Positions 24,865 to 36,365 of a DNA stretch of 64,000 bases are shown here, in pieces. Origin of the DNA: Tragulus kanchil (Eukaryota > Chordata > Mammalia > Artiodactyla > Tragulidae). The stretch is taken from NCBI GenBank assembly GCA_022376925.1, contig JAIOJX010000032.1, positions 200,256,939 to 200,320,938 of the forward strand, read 5' to 3'. The notes under the pieces were generated by a model, which was given only the letters and a program-made list of their open reading frames with translations, did not search any database and was not told the DNA's origin. Numbering within the stretch: position 1 is the stretch's first letter; every line of letters starts with the position of its first letter. The position numbers and the translations under genes are program-made.

Positions 24865-27026
24865 GCAGCTTCTGGTCCAAGGAGAATGTGGAGACCAAGG
24901 AGCAAATGCTAATTTCAAAACCTGCAGCTGTATCCAGCCATTTCACAGCTCAGAGGAGAGCTACCTCAACCTGGCCATAGATCTGTAATTATAAAATATA
25001 AATGTTGTTTGTTGTAAGCCATTACATCCTGGAGTGACTTGTTAACAATGTTACTGAGGCAAGAGCTGGCAAATACAGCTACAGTAAACTTATTTAAAAA
25101 ATCATATTTTAAAGATTTTTGAAATAATTTGAGACAAAAGTTATAATGCTAAATTGAAATCATGGTATTATTTTGAAGTTTTAAATGAATTTATGAGTCT
25201 TCACTGAAAAACTCAGGATAGAAAAAGACTTTTAAAATGACATTACGGAGGACTTTCCTGGTGGCTCAGTGGTAGAGAATCTGCCTGTCAATGCAGAAGA
25301 CAAAGGTCTGATCCCTTGTCCTGGAAGATTTCACATGCTGAGGAGCAATTAGCCTGTGTGTCACAGCTACTGAGCTTGGGCTCTAGAGTCCAGGAATTGA
25401 AACTATAGAGCCCACGAACTGCAGCTATTGAAGCCTGAGTGCCCTGGAGCCTGTGCCCCATGAGATAAGCCAGAGCCATGAGAAGCTTGTTCACCACAAC
25501 TAGAGAAATGCCTGCATAGCAATGAATACCCAGCACAGATGAAAATAAATAAAATTATTTTTTAAAAATTGACATTGAGGGAATTCCCTGGCAGTCCAGT
25601 GGTTAAGTCTCTTCACTTTCACTGCTGAGTGCCCAGGGTTCAACCCTTAGTCTGGGAATTAGGATCCCACAAGCCACATGGCCAAAAACATTAAAATTAA
25701 CACAATTACATTAAAACATACTTTTACATATACATTGCTCAAAGGAATAAAATACAGTATACTAATGTATTTAAAATGACTATTTCTAGTTGGTATAGTT
25801 ATATTTAATTTTACTTTTTACTATTGGCCATAAAATAGGTACTCGATATTGGCTAAGTAAAAAGCTGAACAAGTAAAATTTCCACGCCTCACCTCAAGTG
25901 TTAAAGCCGATGGCTTTCCTGAACTGACCCTGCTGGGTCTCAATCTTCTCCTTAAGCCCTTCTGCAATAATGGTCATAAATACTATCTTGCCAAAACATT
26001 CCTGGGCAGCTTCTGGTCCAAGGAGAATGTGGAGACCAAGGAGCAAATGCTAATTTCAAAACCTGCAGCTGTATCCAGCCATTTCACAGCTCAGAGGAGA
26101 GCTACCTCAACCTGGCCATAGATCTGTAATTATAAAATATAAATGTTGTTTGTTGTAAGCCATTACATCCTGGAGTGACTTGTTAACAATGTTACTGAGG
26201 CAAGAGCTGGCAAATACAGCTACAGTAAACTTATTTAAAAAATCATATTTTAAAGATTTTTGAAATAATTTGAGACAAAAGTTATAATGCTAAATTGAAA
26301 TCATGGTATTATTTTGAAGTTTTAAATGAATTTATGAGTCTTCACTGAAAAACTCAGGATAGAAAAAGACTTTTAAAATGACATTACGGAGGACTTTCCT
26401 GGTGGCTCAGTGGTAGAGAATCTGCCTGTCAATGCAGAAGACAAAGGTCTGATCCCTTGTCCTGGAAGATTTCACATGCTGAGGAGCAATTAGCCTGTGT
26501 GTCACAGCTACTGAGCTTGGGCTCTAGAGTCCAGGAATTGAAACTATAGAGCCCACGAACTGCAGCTATTGAAGCCTGAGTGCCCTGGAGCCTGTGCCCC
26601 ATGAGATAAGCCAGAGCCATGAGAAGCTTGTTCACCACAACTAGAGAAATGCCTGCATAGCAATGAATACCCAGCACAGATGAAAATAAATAAAATTATT
26701 TTTTAAAAATTGACATTGAGGGAATTCCCTGGCAGTCCAGTGGTTAAGTCTCTTCACTTTCACTGCTGAGTGCCCAGGGTTCAACCCTTAGTCTGGGAAT
26801 TAGGATCCCACAAGCCACATGGCCAAAAACATTAAAATTAACACAATTACATTAAAACATACTTTTACATATACATTGCTCAAAGGAATAAAATACAGTA
26901 TACTAATGTATTTAAAATGACTATTTCTAGTTGGTATAGTTATATTTAATTTTACTTTTTACTATTGGCCATAAAATAGGTACTCGATATTGGCTAAGTA
27001 AAAAGCTGAACAAGTAAAATTTCCAC
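24738..27026. repeat. Tandem duplication, period about 1141 bp
   Basis: 24738-25885 is repeated at 25886-27026 without filler. The first 120 bp of the second copy carry deletions (CTCAGGCATC to CTCAATC, CCAAAAAAACATTCCC to CCAAAACATTCC); the remainder matches base for base where I checked. The unit holds two adjacent CHR SINEs. Confidence 0.92.
25251..25710 (+). mobile_element. Two adjacent CHR-type SINEs
   Basis: First element about 25251-25565: GGACTTTCCTGGTGGCTCAG head, long CHR body with TGAGGAGCAATTAGCC and CACAACTAGAGAAATGCCTG, and an A-rich tail AAATAAATAAAATTA. Second element about 25578-25710: GGGAATTCCCTGGCAGTCCA head, GGGTTCAACCCTTAG, AGGATCCCACAAGCCACATG and a short A-rich tail. 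The pair is repeated at 26392-26851, and its last part at 27785-27957. Confidence 0.82.
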
Positions 27027-28821
27027 ATATTCATAATTTCTACAGTGAATGTATAATGCTTCTGTAATCATCAAAGGGTTTATTTTTAAAAATGGAGATC
27101 TACCACCTAGCACATTTGGTGATAATCCAATGATGACAATTTTTTTTTTTTTTAATTCTTTATTTTAATGACAATTCTTTATGAGGCTTCTTCCCAACAG
27201 TGGTAAACACTCGTAATGGAACTACAACCTAGAGATGGGTTTATTGATTAGCATTTTATGAAGACAGAATAAGAGCCCTACTAAAGTCAAGGCTCATTTT
27301 ATCAGTTGTTCCAGCAGAGTCCCTGGGAAGAATTTTCTGCAGTGAAAAGAAATAGCACAGGTCAAACATGTCATACACACAGGGCAAACATAACAAGTTT
27401 GCCATGAGCAAGAAGTGAAAGAATTGAAGGATGAAAGGGGAAAAGAAAATTTACAAAGAAACTATTCAGCTTCGTCATGCGGACATATTCTCCACCATCA
27501 CACCACTGCCAGTCTCATTTTTTTTTTTTTTTAAAGATTTATTTATTTATTTATTTTGGGCAGGGGTGGGGGTGGGGGGGGAGGGGAGTGGGCAGGCCAC
27601 TTCTATTGGTCTTTCATTTATCTATTTTCATCTGTCTTTGTTCTTTGGCCTGTGTGGGCCTCCCATCGCGGTGGCGTCTGTCGTTGCAGAGCACCGGCTC
27701 TGGGCGCATGCGCCCAGAGTCTTTGTCATTTGGGGCTCACTGGGCTTTCTAGAATCAAAATGAATTGTTACCCACGGCCACAATGATGAAAATAAATAAA
27801 ATTATTTTTTAAAAATTGACATTGAGGGAATTCCCTGGCAGTCCAGTGGTTAAGTCTCTTCACTTTCACTGCTGAGTGCCCAGGGTTCAACCCTTAGTCT
27901 GGGAATTAGGATCCCACAAGCCACATGGCCAAAAACATTAAAATTAACACAATTACATTAAAACATACTTTTACATATACATTGCTCAAAGGAATAAAAT
28001 ACAGTATACTAATGTATTTAAAATGACTATTTCTAGTTGGTATAGTTATATTTAATTTTACTTTTTACTATTGGCCATAAAATAGGTACTCGATATTGGC
28101 TAAGTAAAAAGCTGAACAAGTAAAATTTCCACATATTCATAATTTCTACAGTGAATGTATAATGCTTCTGTAATCATCAAAGGGTTTATTTTTAAAAATG
28201 GAGATCTACCACCTAGCACATTTGGTGATAATCCAATGATGACAATTTTTTTTTTTTTTAATTCTTTATTTTAATGACAATTCTTTATGAGGCTTCTTCC
28301 CAACAGTGGTAAACACTCGTAATGGAACTACAACCTAGAGATGGGTTTATTGATTAGCATTTTATGAAGACAGAATAAGAGCCCTACTAAAGTCAAGGCT
28401 CATTTTATCAGTTGTTCCAGCAGAGTCCCTGGGAAGAATTTTCTGCAGTGAAAAGAAATAGCACAGGTCAAACATGTCATACACACAGGGCAAACATAAC
28501 AAGTTTGCCATGAGCAAGAAGTGAAAGAATTGAAGGATGAAAGGGGAAAAGAAAATTTACAAAGAAACTATTCAGCTTCGTCATGCGGACATATTCTCCA
28601 CCATCACACCACTGCCAGTCTCATTTTTTTTTTTTTTTAAAGATTTATTTATTTATTTATTTTGGGCAGGGGTGGGGGTGGGGAGGGAGGGGAGTGGGCA
28701 GGCCACTTCTATTGGTCTTTCATTTATCTATTTTCATCTGTCTTTGTTCTTTGGCCTGTGTGGGCCTCCCATCGCGGTGGCGTCTGTCGTTGCAGAGCAC
28801 CGGCTCTGGGCGCATGCGCTC
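26679..28821. repeat. Tandem duplication, period 1106 bp
   Basis: 26679-27715 is repeated at 27785-28821. The 69-bp join (27716-27784) matches neither continuation. The first copy breaks inside a SINE after GCGCATGCGC, while the second continues through the SINE to its tRNA-like head. About 350 bp at the start are shared with the previous pair, so they occur three times. One G/A difference lies in the G-rich tract. Confidence 0.92.
27140..27176 (-). mobile_element. Tiny poly-T insertion with flanking repeat
   Basis: A poly-T run followed by AATTCTTTATTTT lies between AATGATGACAATT and TTAATGACAATTCTTT, which look like a short target duplication (ATGACAATT). This may be a minimal retroposed tail. 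Copied at 28246-28282. Confidence 0.45.
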
Positions 28822-28962
28822 CAGAGCTCTGGCTCGGTATTTGGACACACGGGTCCAGCCGCTCCATGGCACGTGGGATCTTCCCAGGCCAGGGATCGAA
28901 CCGGCGCCCCTTGCACTGCAAGGCGGTCTCCTTACCCACTGGACCACCAGAGGAAGCCCTGC
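28625..28962 (-). mobile_element. CHR-related SINE with distinctive body
   Basis: Reverse orientation. Complement head GGCTTCCTCTGGTGGTCCAG at the right; B-box-like GGATCGAACC; body with CGGGTCCAGCCGCTCCATGG, GGGCGCATGCGCTCCAGAGC and TCCCATCGCGGTGGCGTC; A-rich tail complement TTTATTTATTTATTTATTTT at the left. It shares about 300 bp with the opposite-strand copy at 45567-45893. A copy truncated by the duplication join is at 27519-27715. The open frames of 100-233 codons here are SINE read-through. Confidence 0.82.
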
Positions 28963-29358
28963 CAGTCTCAATTTACAGACAGTCCTGGGGTGGGGGGCAA
29001 ACCCAACATGAGGCAGAAAGGACCTCTTCTGCAGCAGCTAAGTGAGATCCTCAAGCAGGGACTGTTCTACGTTCCCCACTTACATCTTCACCATTTGATT
29101 TGTCAGAGTCATGGTTCCCTCTTGCCAAGACCCCTTCTCATTAACATATTTCACAAGGAGAAGCCTTTCAGGCTATATAACATGCTTGAAGAGTCCTTGG
29201 GTGACCGTTCTTCCCTTCTACCTCTGGCACCTATCTAGGCAGCCCTAAGTGCCAGCCCACATTTTACAGCAGTCCCTATGCCAATCATTCTGAATAAACA
29301 ACACTCAGCTTTATCCCTCTGGAAGGAAACTGTCTATTAAAAGGTAGACATTATTGCA

Positions 29359-29560
29359 GGGCTTCCCCGGTGGCTTAGCAGTTAAAGAATCCACCTGCTG
29401 TTCAGGAAATGCAGAGGATGTAGGTTCGACCCCTGGGTGGGGAAGAGTCCCTGGAAGAAGAAATGACCACCCACTCCAGCATTCTTGCCTGGAGAATCTC
29501 ACGAACTAAGAACCCTGTTGCAAAGAGTCAGGCACAACTGAAGTGACTGGGCACACACTC
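29359..29560 (+). mobile_element. BovA SINE
   Basis: GGGCTTCCCCGGTGGCTTAG head, GGTTCGACCCCTGGGTGGGG, CCACCCACTCCAGCATTCTT, GCCTGGAGAATCTC, then AAAGAGTCAGGCACAACTGA. Complete or nearly so. Confidence 0.9.
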
Positions 29561-31234
29561 ATTGCTGTACCAAGAGGATGTGGAAGACACTGATCATTCT
29601 TCTAAGTCCTGAACTGACCTCAAACACAGTTTCCCGCTCTGCTTATTCCTTAGATTCACTCTCTGAAAGTTCTGAAGCAGAGAATAGACAGGGCTGGAAG
29701 ATAAACAAAGATCTCTCCATCTCCCACAGCTCTTCCCCTCTCATGACACCAGATCCCACCCCTAAGACCTTATATGTTAAGGAGTAGCAAGTATAACAGA
29801 AAATCTGATAGAATGGATTTTAAAAATACTATATCCAATATTCATTAATTTTCTGACTATAAGTTATTTCATCTTTCAGAGCCTTGGTTTAATTATCTAA
29901 AGATATGAATATGATGCCACAAACTTTATAAGCTTGTTCTAAAATGTAAATGAGACTAATACTCCAGATAGTAAACATTTTGAAAATTACAAGTGTTTGT
30001 GCTAAGATTTTTATAGAATCATCTTCTTTTAGCCCCACAAAAACCTCAAAGAGGTTTGTTTTATAGATCAGAAAGCAGAGGTTCAAAGAGGTTAAAAACA
30101 CACCAAAGAGCATATAAAACTCAGGGATGGAATTAGGATTCCTATCCAGCTCTGCTGAACAACCAAAGCTCCTGCATCTTAAGCACTAAGTCACATCTGG
30201 TGTATAATAGGTACCTGATAAATGTGAATTACCTTTTTATACTCCCTTATGTGTGCATTTCAGTGAGTTTAATAGTCAAGAATCTACACGTCTCCAAAGC
30301 CGCCTTTCAGTAGTTCCCTCATTCTTGGAGATGACTAGTAATCTGAATATTTAGAGTACTTCTTTAAGCATCACTTTTTAAACAGATGTGTTGATAATGT
30401 AAGGTTTGGGTAATGAGATTTTCCAGACCACAAGTTGCTAACAGTGAATTAACTGTCTACCCTATTTTCAATAAATAGATTATTACATGTAAAAAAATCA
30501 CAAGGACCTACTGAACTTGTGCAAAAATGTTCTGAGCTGTGTTGCACAAGGATCCAGCTGTCAGACCACCACAAAGGCACAAAGCTAAAGTAACTACTGA
30601 CATTGCTTCAGAACTGAGAGCTCTGATCCAAAATTCAAAATATTGAGTTACGAGTCCACCATGACTACTTGTGTGACTCTGGACCATTTAGATACATAAC
30701 CATATGAACTTTGGTTCTTCTTTTTAAATTCTCAGCAACAGAATATATGAATTTTATGTTCCTGACCAACTCTAGCAACCAATGATTCTATTTCAGCCAG
30801 TATTTGGCAAAAATTATGGTTTCCCTGTCAAGTGATGCCCTGAGATGGTCCTAATGCCAAAGATAAATGTATCCTTGCTTTTGAAATATGTGATTTAACT
30901 ACACTCAGTCTAGAACTATTTTGAATGATAATATTAAGGAAAAAATATCTTTAGATCACAATAGGCATTTATATCAGGATATGAAACTAGCATCAGCCCT
31001 CAGAGATCTATCAGTGAATCTCACTGGCCTCACAAATCCATAGTCCATATGATGTTACAATGTCCAATAGTTATATAGGTTATTGCATTAGTAACAAATA
31101 CTTACTGCTTAAAGGAACAGAGTGCCACAAAAATCTCTGGTCCTGGAAGTTATCCTTGCACTCAGGAAATGCAAAGCCCCTCCTCACCTTCCTTCATTCC
31201 CTTAAATGACGTCTGGATTATGGAGGAACTCAAG

Positions 31235-31368
31235 ACCATAACATGTTAGTAATCAGTGAATTGGATGGGAATGGGCAAATTTAGTTCAGATGACCACTGT
31301 GGGCAAGAATCCCTCAGAAGAAATGCAGTAGCCCTCATAGTCAACAACAGAGTCCAAAATACAGTACA
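31235..31368 (+). mobile_element. BovB LINE, upstream fragment
   Basis: AATCAGTGAATTGGATGGGA, AGTTCAGATGACCACTGTGG and GCAAGAATCCCTCAGAAGAA match the BovB region upstream of the part at 31975. An L1 separates them, and about 150 bp of BovB are missing between the two pieces. Confidence 0.75.
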
Positions 31369-31369
31369 T

Positions 31370-31972
31370 GTAATAGTATGTCATATATAACCCCCCATCC
31401 CACCCCTCCAGGCCGTCGCACAGCACCCCTGCAGGATCCCCTTTTCTCACAGTGCAATGACAATAGCTATTTTTTTCACATATGATAGTACAGGTTTTCA
31501 TGCTACTTCCTTTACGCCTCCCACCCACTGTTCATTTCCCACAATGTCCATATGTCTACTGTCATGTCTGTTTTTTCATCACTTCACTGCATGAATTGTC
31601 AATACCATTCTACTACATTCTATGTATATGTGTTAGTATATTGTACTTGTCCTTCTCTTTTTGACTTACTTCATTTTTTATGATAGGTTCTAGATCCATC
31701 TACCTCATTAGGACTGATTCTTCTGCATTTCTTTTTACAGCTGTGTAGCACTCCATTGTATATATATACCAGAGTTTTGGTATCCACTCATTGGTCAATG
31801 GACATCTAGGTTGCTTCCATGTTCTAGCTATTGTACAGAGAGAGCTGCAATGAACATTGGGGTACAGGTGCCTCTTTCAGTTTTGATTTAATCAGGGTAT
31901 AAGCCTAATAGTGGGATTTCTGGGTCATATGGTGCTTCTTTTTTAGTCTTTTTATGGAATATCCTCTATGGA
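31370..31972 (-). mobile_element. Truncated L1 3' region between BovB fragments
   Basis: Minus orientation: CCATCCCACCCCTCCAGG, then GATTCTTCTGCATTTCTTTT, CTCCATTGTATATATATACC, CTAGGTTGCTTCCATGTTCT and GGTCATATGGTGCTTC, the complement of L1 ORF2 end and 3' UTR. Both L1 ends are missing. Confidence 0.82.
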
Positions 31973-31974
31973 AA

Positions 31975-32575
31975 CATTTAAGACCTTCTAGAACTAATAC
32001 CAAAAAGTATATCCTTTTCATCATGGGGGATTAGAGTGCAAAAGTAGAAAGTCAAGAGATACCTCGAGTAACAGGCAAGTTTGGCCTTAGAAATAAAGTA
32101 GGGCAAAGGTTAACAGAATTTCGCCACTGGTCATAGCAAACACCCTCTTTCAACAACACAAGAGATGGTTTTACACGTGGACATTACCGGATGATCAATA
32201 CTGAAATCAGATTACATTCTTTGCAGCTGAAGATGGAGAAGCTCTCTATACAGTCAATAAAATAAGACCTGGGATTGAATTTAGCTTAAATATGTGCTCC
32301 TTATTGCAAAATTCAGGTTTAAACTGAAGAAAGTAGGAAAAATCCCTTGACCATTCAGGTATGACCTAAATCAAATCTCTTCTGATTTTACAGTAGAGGT
32401 GGTGAATAGATTCAAGGGATCAGATCTGGTAGACAGAGTACCTGAAGAACTATGGATGGAGGTTCATAACATGGCACAAGAGGCAATGACCAAAATCACC
32501 CCCAAGAAGAAGACATGCAAGAAGGCAAAGTGGTGGTCTGAGGAGGTCTTACGAAAGCACAACAGATGAGGGCAA
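31975..32575 (+). mobile_element. BovB LINE, endonuclease/linker region fragment
   Basis: Continuous BovB similarity: GGGGGATTAGAGTGCAAAAG, GAGTAACAGGCAAGTTTGGC, CAACAACACAAGAGATGG, GATGGAGAAGCTCTCTATAC, GTATGACCTAAATCAAATC, ending AGGAGGTCTTACGAAAGC. The frame is broken by many indels. Confidence 0.85.
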
Positions 32576-32849
32576 GTTCAATAAACTAATAATGCTTATC
32601 CTTAGAATGACTGACAATCTTTCACTGGAAAAATGACAGTTTTCTTTAACTATCTACAGGTCTACTGTAGAAGAGGGTTTAGTTCTGATACTTCTATATA
32701 TCCCAGGTATCCATTGGACAGTAAGTACTAAGTAAATATTAATATTAACTGAGGGATTAAGTCCTGTATAGTTTCCAAAGCTAGAGCCAAAATCAAAAGA
32801 AATGTGTTAGAATAATGGAGACTTCAGTGAACGTTAAAGGGGGATTTTT

Positions 32850-33025
32850 ATAATAAAGGCACACCAGACAGTAAAGAATCTAACTGAAATGCAGGATACC
32901 TGGGTTTGATTCCTGGGTTAGGAAGATCCCCTCACAGAGGGCATGCAAACCCACTCCAGTATTCTTGTCTGGAATAGTCCATAGGGTTGCAAAGAGTTCA
33001 ACATGATTTAGCAACTACAAAGCAG
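32850..33025 (+). mobile_element. BovA SINE, diverged
   Basis: GACAGTAAAGAATCTAACTG, GGGTTTGATTCCTGGGTTAG, CAAACCCACTCCAGTATTCT and TTGCAAAGAGTTCAACATGA in order. It lies in the 1.1-kb gap between BovB fragments. Confidence 0.85.
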
Positions 33026-33683
33026 CATATACATTTTTTTTAGACTTAATGATATTGCACACCTACTAGACTACAGTATAACATAAACCTAGCATTTGAA
33101 TGCACTTAAAAATCAGAAAATTCATGTGATCCATGTTACTGTAGCATTCACTGCATTAAGGAGATCTGGAACCAAACCTATAGTATCTCCAAAACTAAAT
33201 ACAACAGGTTCATGAAAAGTGAGTTCCCTTGTCATAGGGAGCAGTAGAGCATACTGATCACAAAAGAATAGGCTCTGGGGTAGAAGAGGGAGAAGAACTG
33301 GGTGATCCCAGGCGAGTCATTTAAGCCAGTCATTCATCATTTAAGCCATTCCTCATATAAAATTTAGAATGAAATAGTATCTATCTGATACAATTCTGCC
33401 ATGGTTAAATAAGCTAGCCACTACTATGCAGACAGCACAGCATATGGAAACAGAAGATGTTCCCATAGAATCCACGTAACATCTAAGATATTTTGTCCAG
33501 GGTGTTTATGCATCAGATGTTGGATAAGACTCAAAAACCACAGAGGTCTTTTCTACCAAAATATGAATCTATAAGAGCTGATAAAATAGAATCATCCCAC
33601 CATTATCCTGATAAATGTCTTTACCACCTGTACAGCTGGAGGAGTTATATACAGAATATCTTTATTAAAAAGATTTTAATCGC

Positions 33684-35222
33684 CCAGATAACCACAGTGG
33701 TGTGGTCGTTCACCTAGAGCCAGACATCCTGGAGAGAGAAGTCAAGAAAGCCTTAGGAAGCATTACTACAAACAAAGCTAGTGGAGGTGATAGAATTCCA
33801 ATAGAGCTATTTCAAATTCTAAAAGATGACGTTGTTTCAGTACTGCACTCAATATGTCAGCAAGTTCAGAAAACTCAGCAGTGGCATCAGGACTGGAAAA
33901 GGTCAGTTTTCATTCCAATTCCAAAGAAAGGCAATACCAAAGAATGTTCAAACTACTGGATAATTGCATACATTTCCCATGCTACTAAGTTAATGCTCAA
34001 AATCCTTCAAGCTAGGCAGAGTACATCAACTGAGGACTTTCATATGTGCAAGCTGGATTTAGAGAAGGCAAAGAAATTAGAAATCAAACTGCCAATATTC
34101 ATTAAATCATAGAAAAAGAAAGGGAATTCTAGAGAAACATCTACTTCTGCTTCATTGATTGTGCTAAAGCCTTTGACTGTGTGGATCACAACAAACTGTG
34201 GAAAATCCTTAAAGAGATGGGAATACCAGATTACCTTACCTGTCTTCTGAGAAACCTATATGCAGGTCTAGAAGCAACAGTTAGAGCAAGGCATGAAACA
34301 ACGTCCTGGTTCAAAATTGGTAAAGGAGTATGTCAAGTCTATACATTGTCACCCTGCTTATTTAACTTATATTCAGAGTACATCATACAAAATGCTGGGC
34401 TGGATAAATCACAAGATGGAATCAATACTGTTGGTGGAAATATCAACAACCTCAGATATGCAGATTATATCACTCTAACGGCAGAAAGCAAAGAGGAACT
34501 AAAGAGCCTCTTGGTCAGGGTTAAATAGGAGAGTGAAAAAACAAGCTTAAAAGTCAACATTTAAAAAACTAAGATCATGGCATCACTTCATGACAAAAGA
34601 AGAGGAAAAAGCAGAAACAGTGATTTTATTTTCTTGGGCTCCAAAATCACTCAGGATGGTGATGGAAGCCATAAAATTCCAGCATGCTTGCTCCTTGGAA
34701 AGAAACCTATGACAAATCCAGACAGCATATTAAAAAGTAGAGACACCCCTTTGCTGACAAAAGTTCATATAGTCAAAGCTACGGTCTTTCCAGTAGGCAT
34801 GCATGGATGTGAATATTGGACCATAAAGGTGGCTGAACCAAAGAAGAACTGATGCTTTCAAACTGGGGTGCTGGAGAAGACTCTTGAGAGTCCCCTGAAC
34901 TGAAAGGAGATCAAACCAGTCAATCCCAAGGGAAATCAACCTTGAATATTCATTGTAAGGACTATTACTGAAGTTGAAGCTCCAATATTTTGGCACCTGA
35001 TGTGAAGAGCTGACTCCTTAGAAAAGACCCTTAATGGTGGGAAATACTGAGGGCAGGAAGAGAAGGGGGCAACAGAGAATGACATGGTTGGATGACATCA
35101 CTGACTCAATGCTCATGAGTTTGAACAATCCCTGGGAGACAGAGTTGGTCAGGGAAGACTGGCCTGCTGCAGTACATGGGGTCACAAAGAGTCGGACACA
35201 ACTTAGTGACTAAACAACAACA
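33684..35222 (+). mobile_element. BovB LINE, reverse transcriptase and 3' end, inactive
   Basis: Starts TTTTAATCGCCCAGATAACC and ends at the BovB tail GAGTCGGACACAACTTAGTG. Broken frames encode RTE-type reverse transcriptase: 33702-34112 (KKALGSITTNKASGGDRIP, IPIPKKGNTKECSNYW), 34181-34528 (DHNKLWKILKEMGIPDYLTC, RNLYAGLEATVR, TLSPCLFNLYSEYIIQNAGL) and 34577-34852 (DFIFLGSKITQDGD). The catalytic YADD box reads YADY, so a metal-binding aspartate is lost. Stops and frame changes separate the pieces. The sequence between about 32576 and 33683 replaces the BovB segment that should join this to 31975-32575. Confidence 0.92.
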
Positions 35223-35477
35223 AACCTGTATAGCTACATGACTTTTACTCACAGTCTTTTCTCTTTTCCCCTCTAATCCTAACATAAACTTGACTAAGGA
35301 TTTCCACAGGAGGCTTCGTATTCCAGTAGCTGCAGAAACTGAGTTACTTGTGAAAGGATTTTTGTGACAGCCTGAGAAATGAGACAAGTGGAGCAGAGAC
35401 AGCCACCTGGAGATGAGGTCCCTGTCAGCAACTGCCTGCCAACACACATGCTGACAGTAAGACTGAGCCACTATCAT

Positions 35478-35675
35478 ATTTAAAATGGATAACCAACAAG
35501 GACCTACTGTATAGCATATGGAAATCTACTCTGTTATAGTGCAGCCTAGTTGGGAGAAGAGTTTGGGGAGAATGGATACATACATATGTATGGCTGAATC
35601 TCTTGTTCACCTGACACTATCACAACATTGTAAACTGGCTATATCCCAATACAAAATAAAGAGTTTAAAAAAACA
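35478..35675 (+). mobile_element. L1 3' UTR fragment
   Basis: AACCAACAAGGACCTACTGT, AGCATATGGAAATCTACTCT, then CACCTGACACTATCACAACA and CAATACAAAATAAAGAGTTT before a short A run: the end of a ruminant L1. Confidence 0.85.
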
Positions 35676-36365
35676 GTGAACCCCTATCTTTAAACCCAGA
35701 AAGGATGATTTCCAGAGTATGGAGAATTCAACTAAGCAAACATCAATGCAGTTGTCTTTCTTTTACAATGTTGCTGATGGAGATAAAGTGTGCTAGCCTT
35801 AACTAGTGTCAGTATGTGGCCCTGGGAGGCCATATGAAAACAATATTCAAATTCCACTGGGCCCAGCAGGAAGCTCCAGACAAGGGGCTGGCAGAGAAGA
35901 TTGAAATCTGAAAGGCGCAGAGCTTGCTTTCCCTGGAGGAAGAGAGGGAGCATACTAATCCCATAGACTTCATAAGGTTTCTGATTTACTGGCCTCTCAG
36001 AAGGCTCTGTTGGGGTTTGTCATTTTGATGAGAATGCCTTGCTGTAAAGGTTAAACATGCTAAGAAGCATGAAATGATCTCCAAAAAAGATTGCATCTCC
36101 TTGCCAGGGGGATAGCTGCCCAAACAGCCCACAGAAGGAGGCCTTTAATGAACTGTACACCCAGGGTTTTGGCCCCAAGTCCCAGATGCACTTGTCACGT
36201 CAAAAATCTCTATGCTGAGTGGGGTTTATTTGTCATATGGGGTAATATGGGATGGTTGATGAAAGAACATGTCTTTTCTTTCCATATTTCTTTCAATTAA
36301 ATCAATGGCCAGCATTCTAAAAAATTTACCAACAAGCATAAGACTAGAGACTAATCTAATACCTT

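Noticed and set aside
25251..25330. tRNA genes in SINE heads
   Set aside because: Box-like motifs are SINE promoter remnants of tRNA-derived repeats; no complete cloverleaf with an anticodon arm was seen.
991..28821. The 1.1-kb tandem repeats as a satellite, gene array or programmed duplication system
   Set aside because: Each unit has different sequence, only two copies exist per unit, borders have no shared motif, and single-copy exons are cut; a common assembly cause explains all of them.
28537..29238. A 233-codon open frame, plus related shorter frames at 27431-27786
   Set aside because: It reads through a poly-T tract and the complement of a CHR-like SINE into intron; no protein family is recognisable and the duplicate at 27431 breaks at an assembly join.
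33702..34528. Reverse-transcriptase open frames as a host or viral gene
   Set aside because: They are BovB (RTE) LINE pieces with broken frames and a YADY active site; no retroviral LTR, gag or env was seen anywhere in the window.
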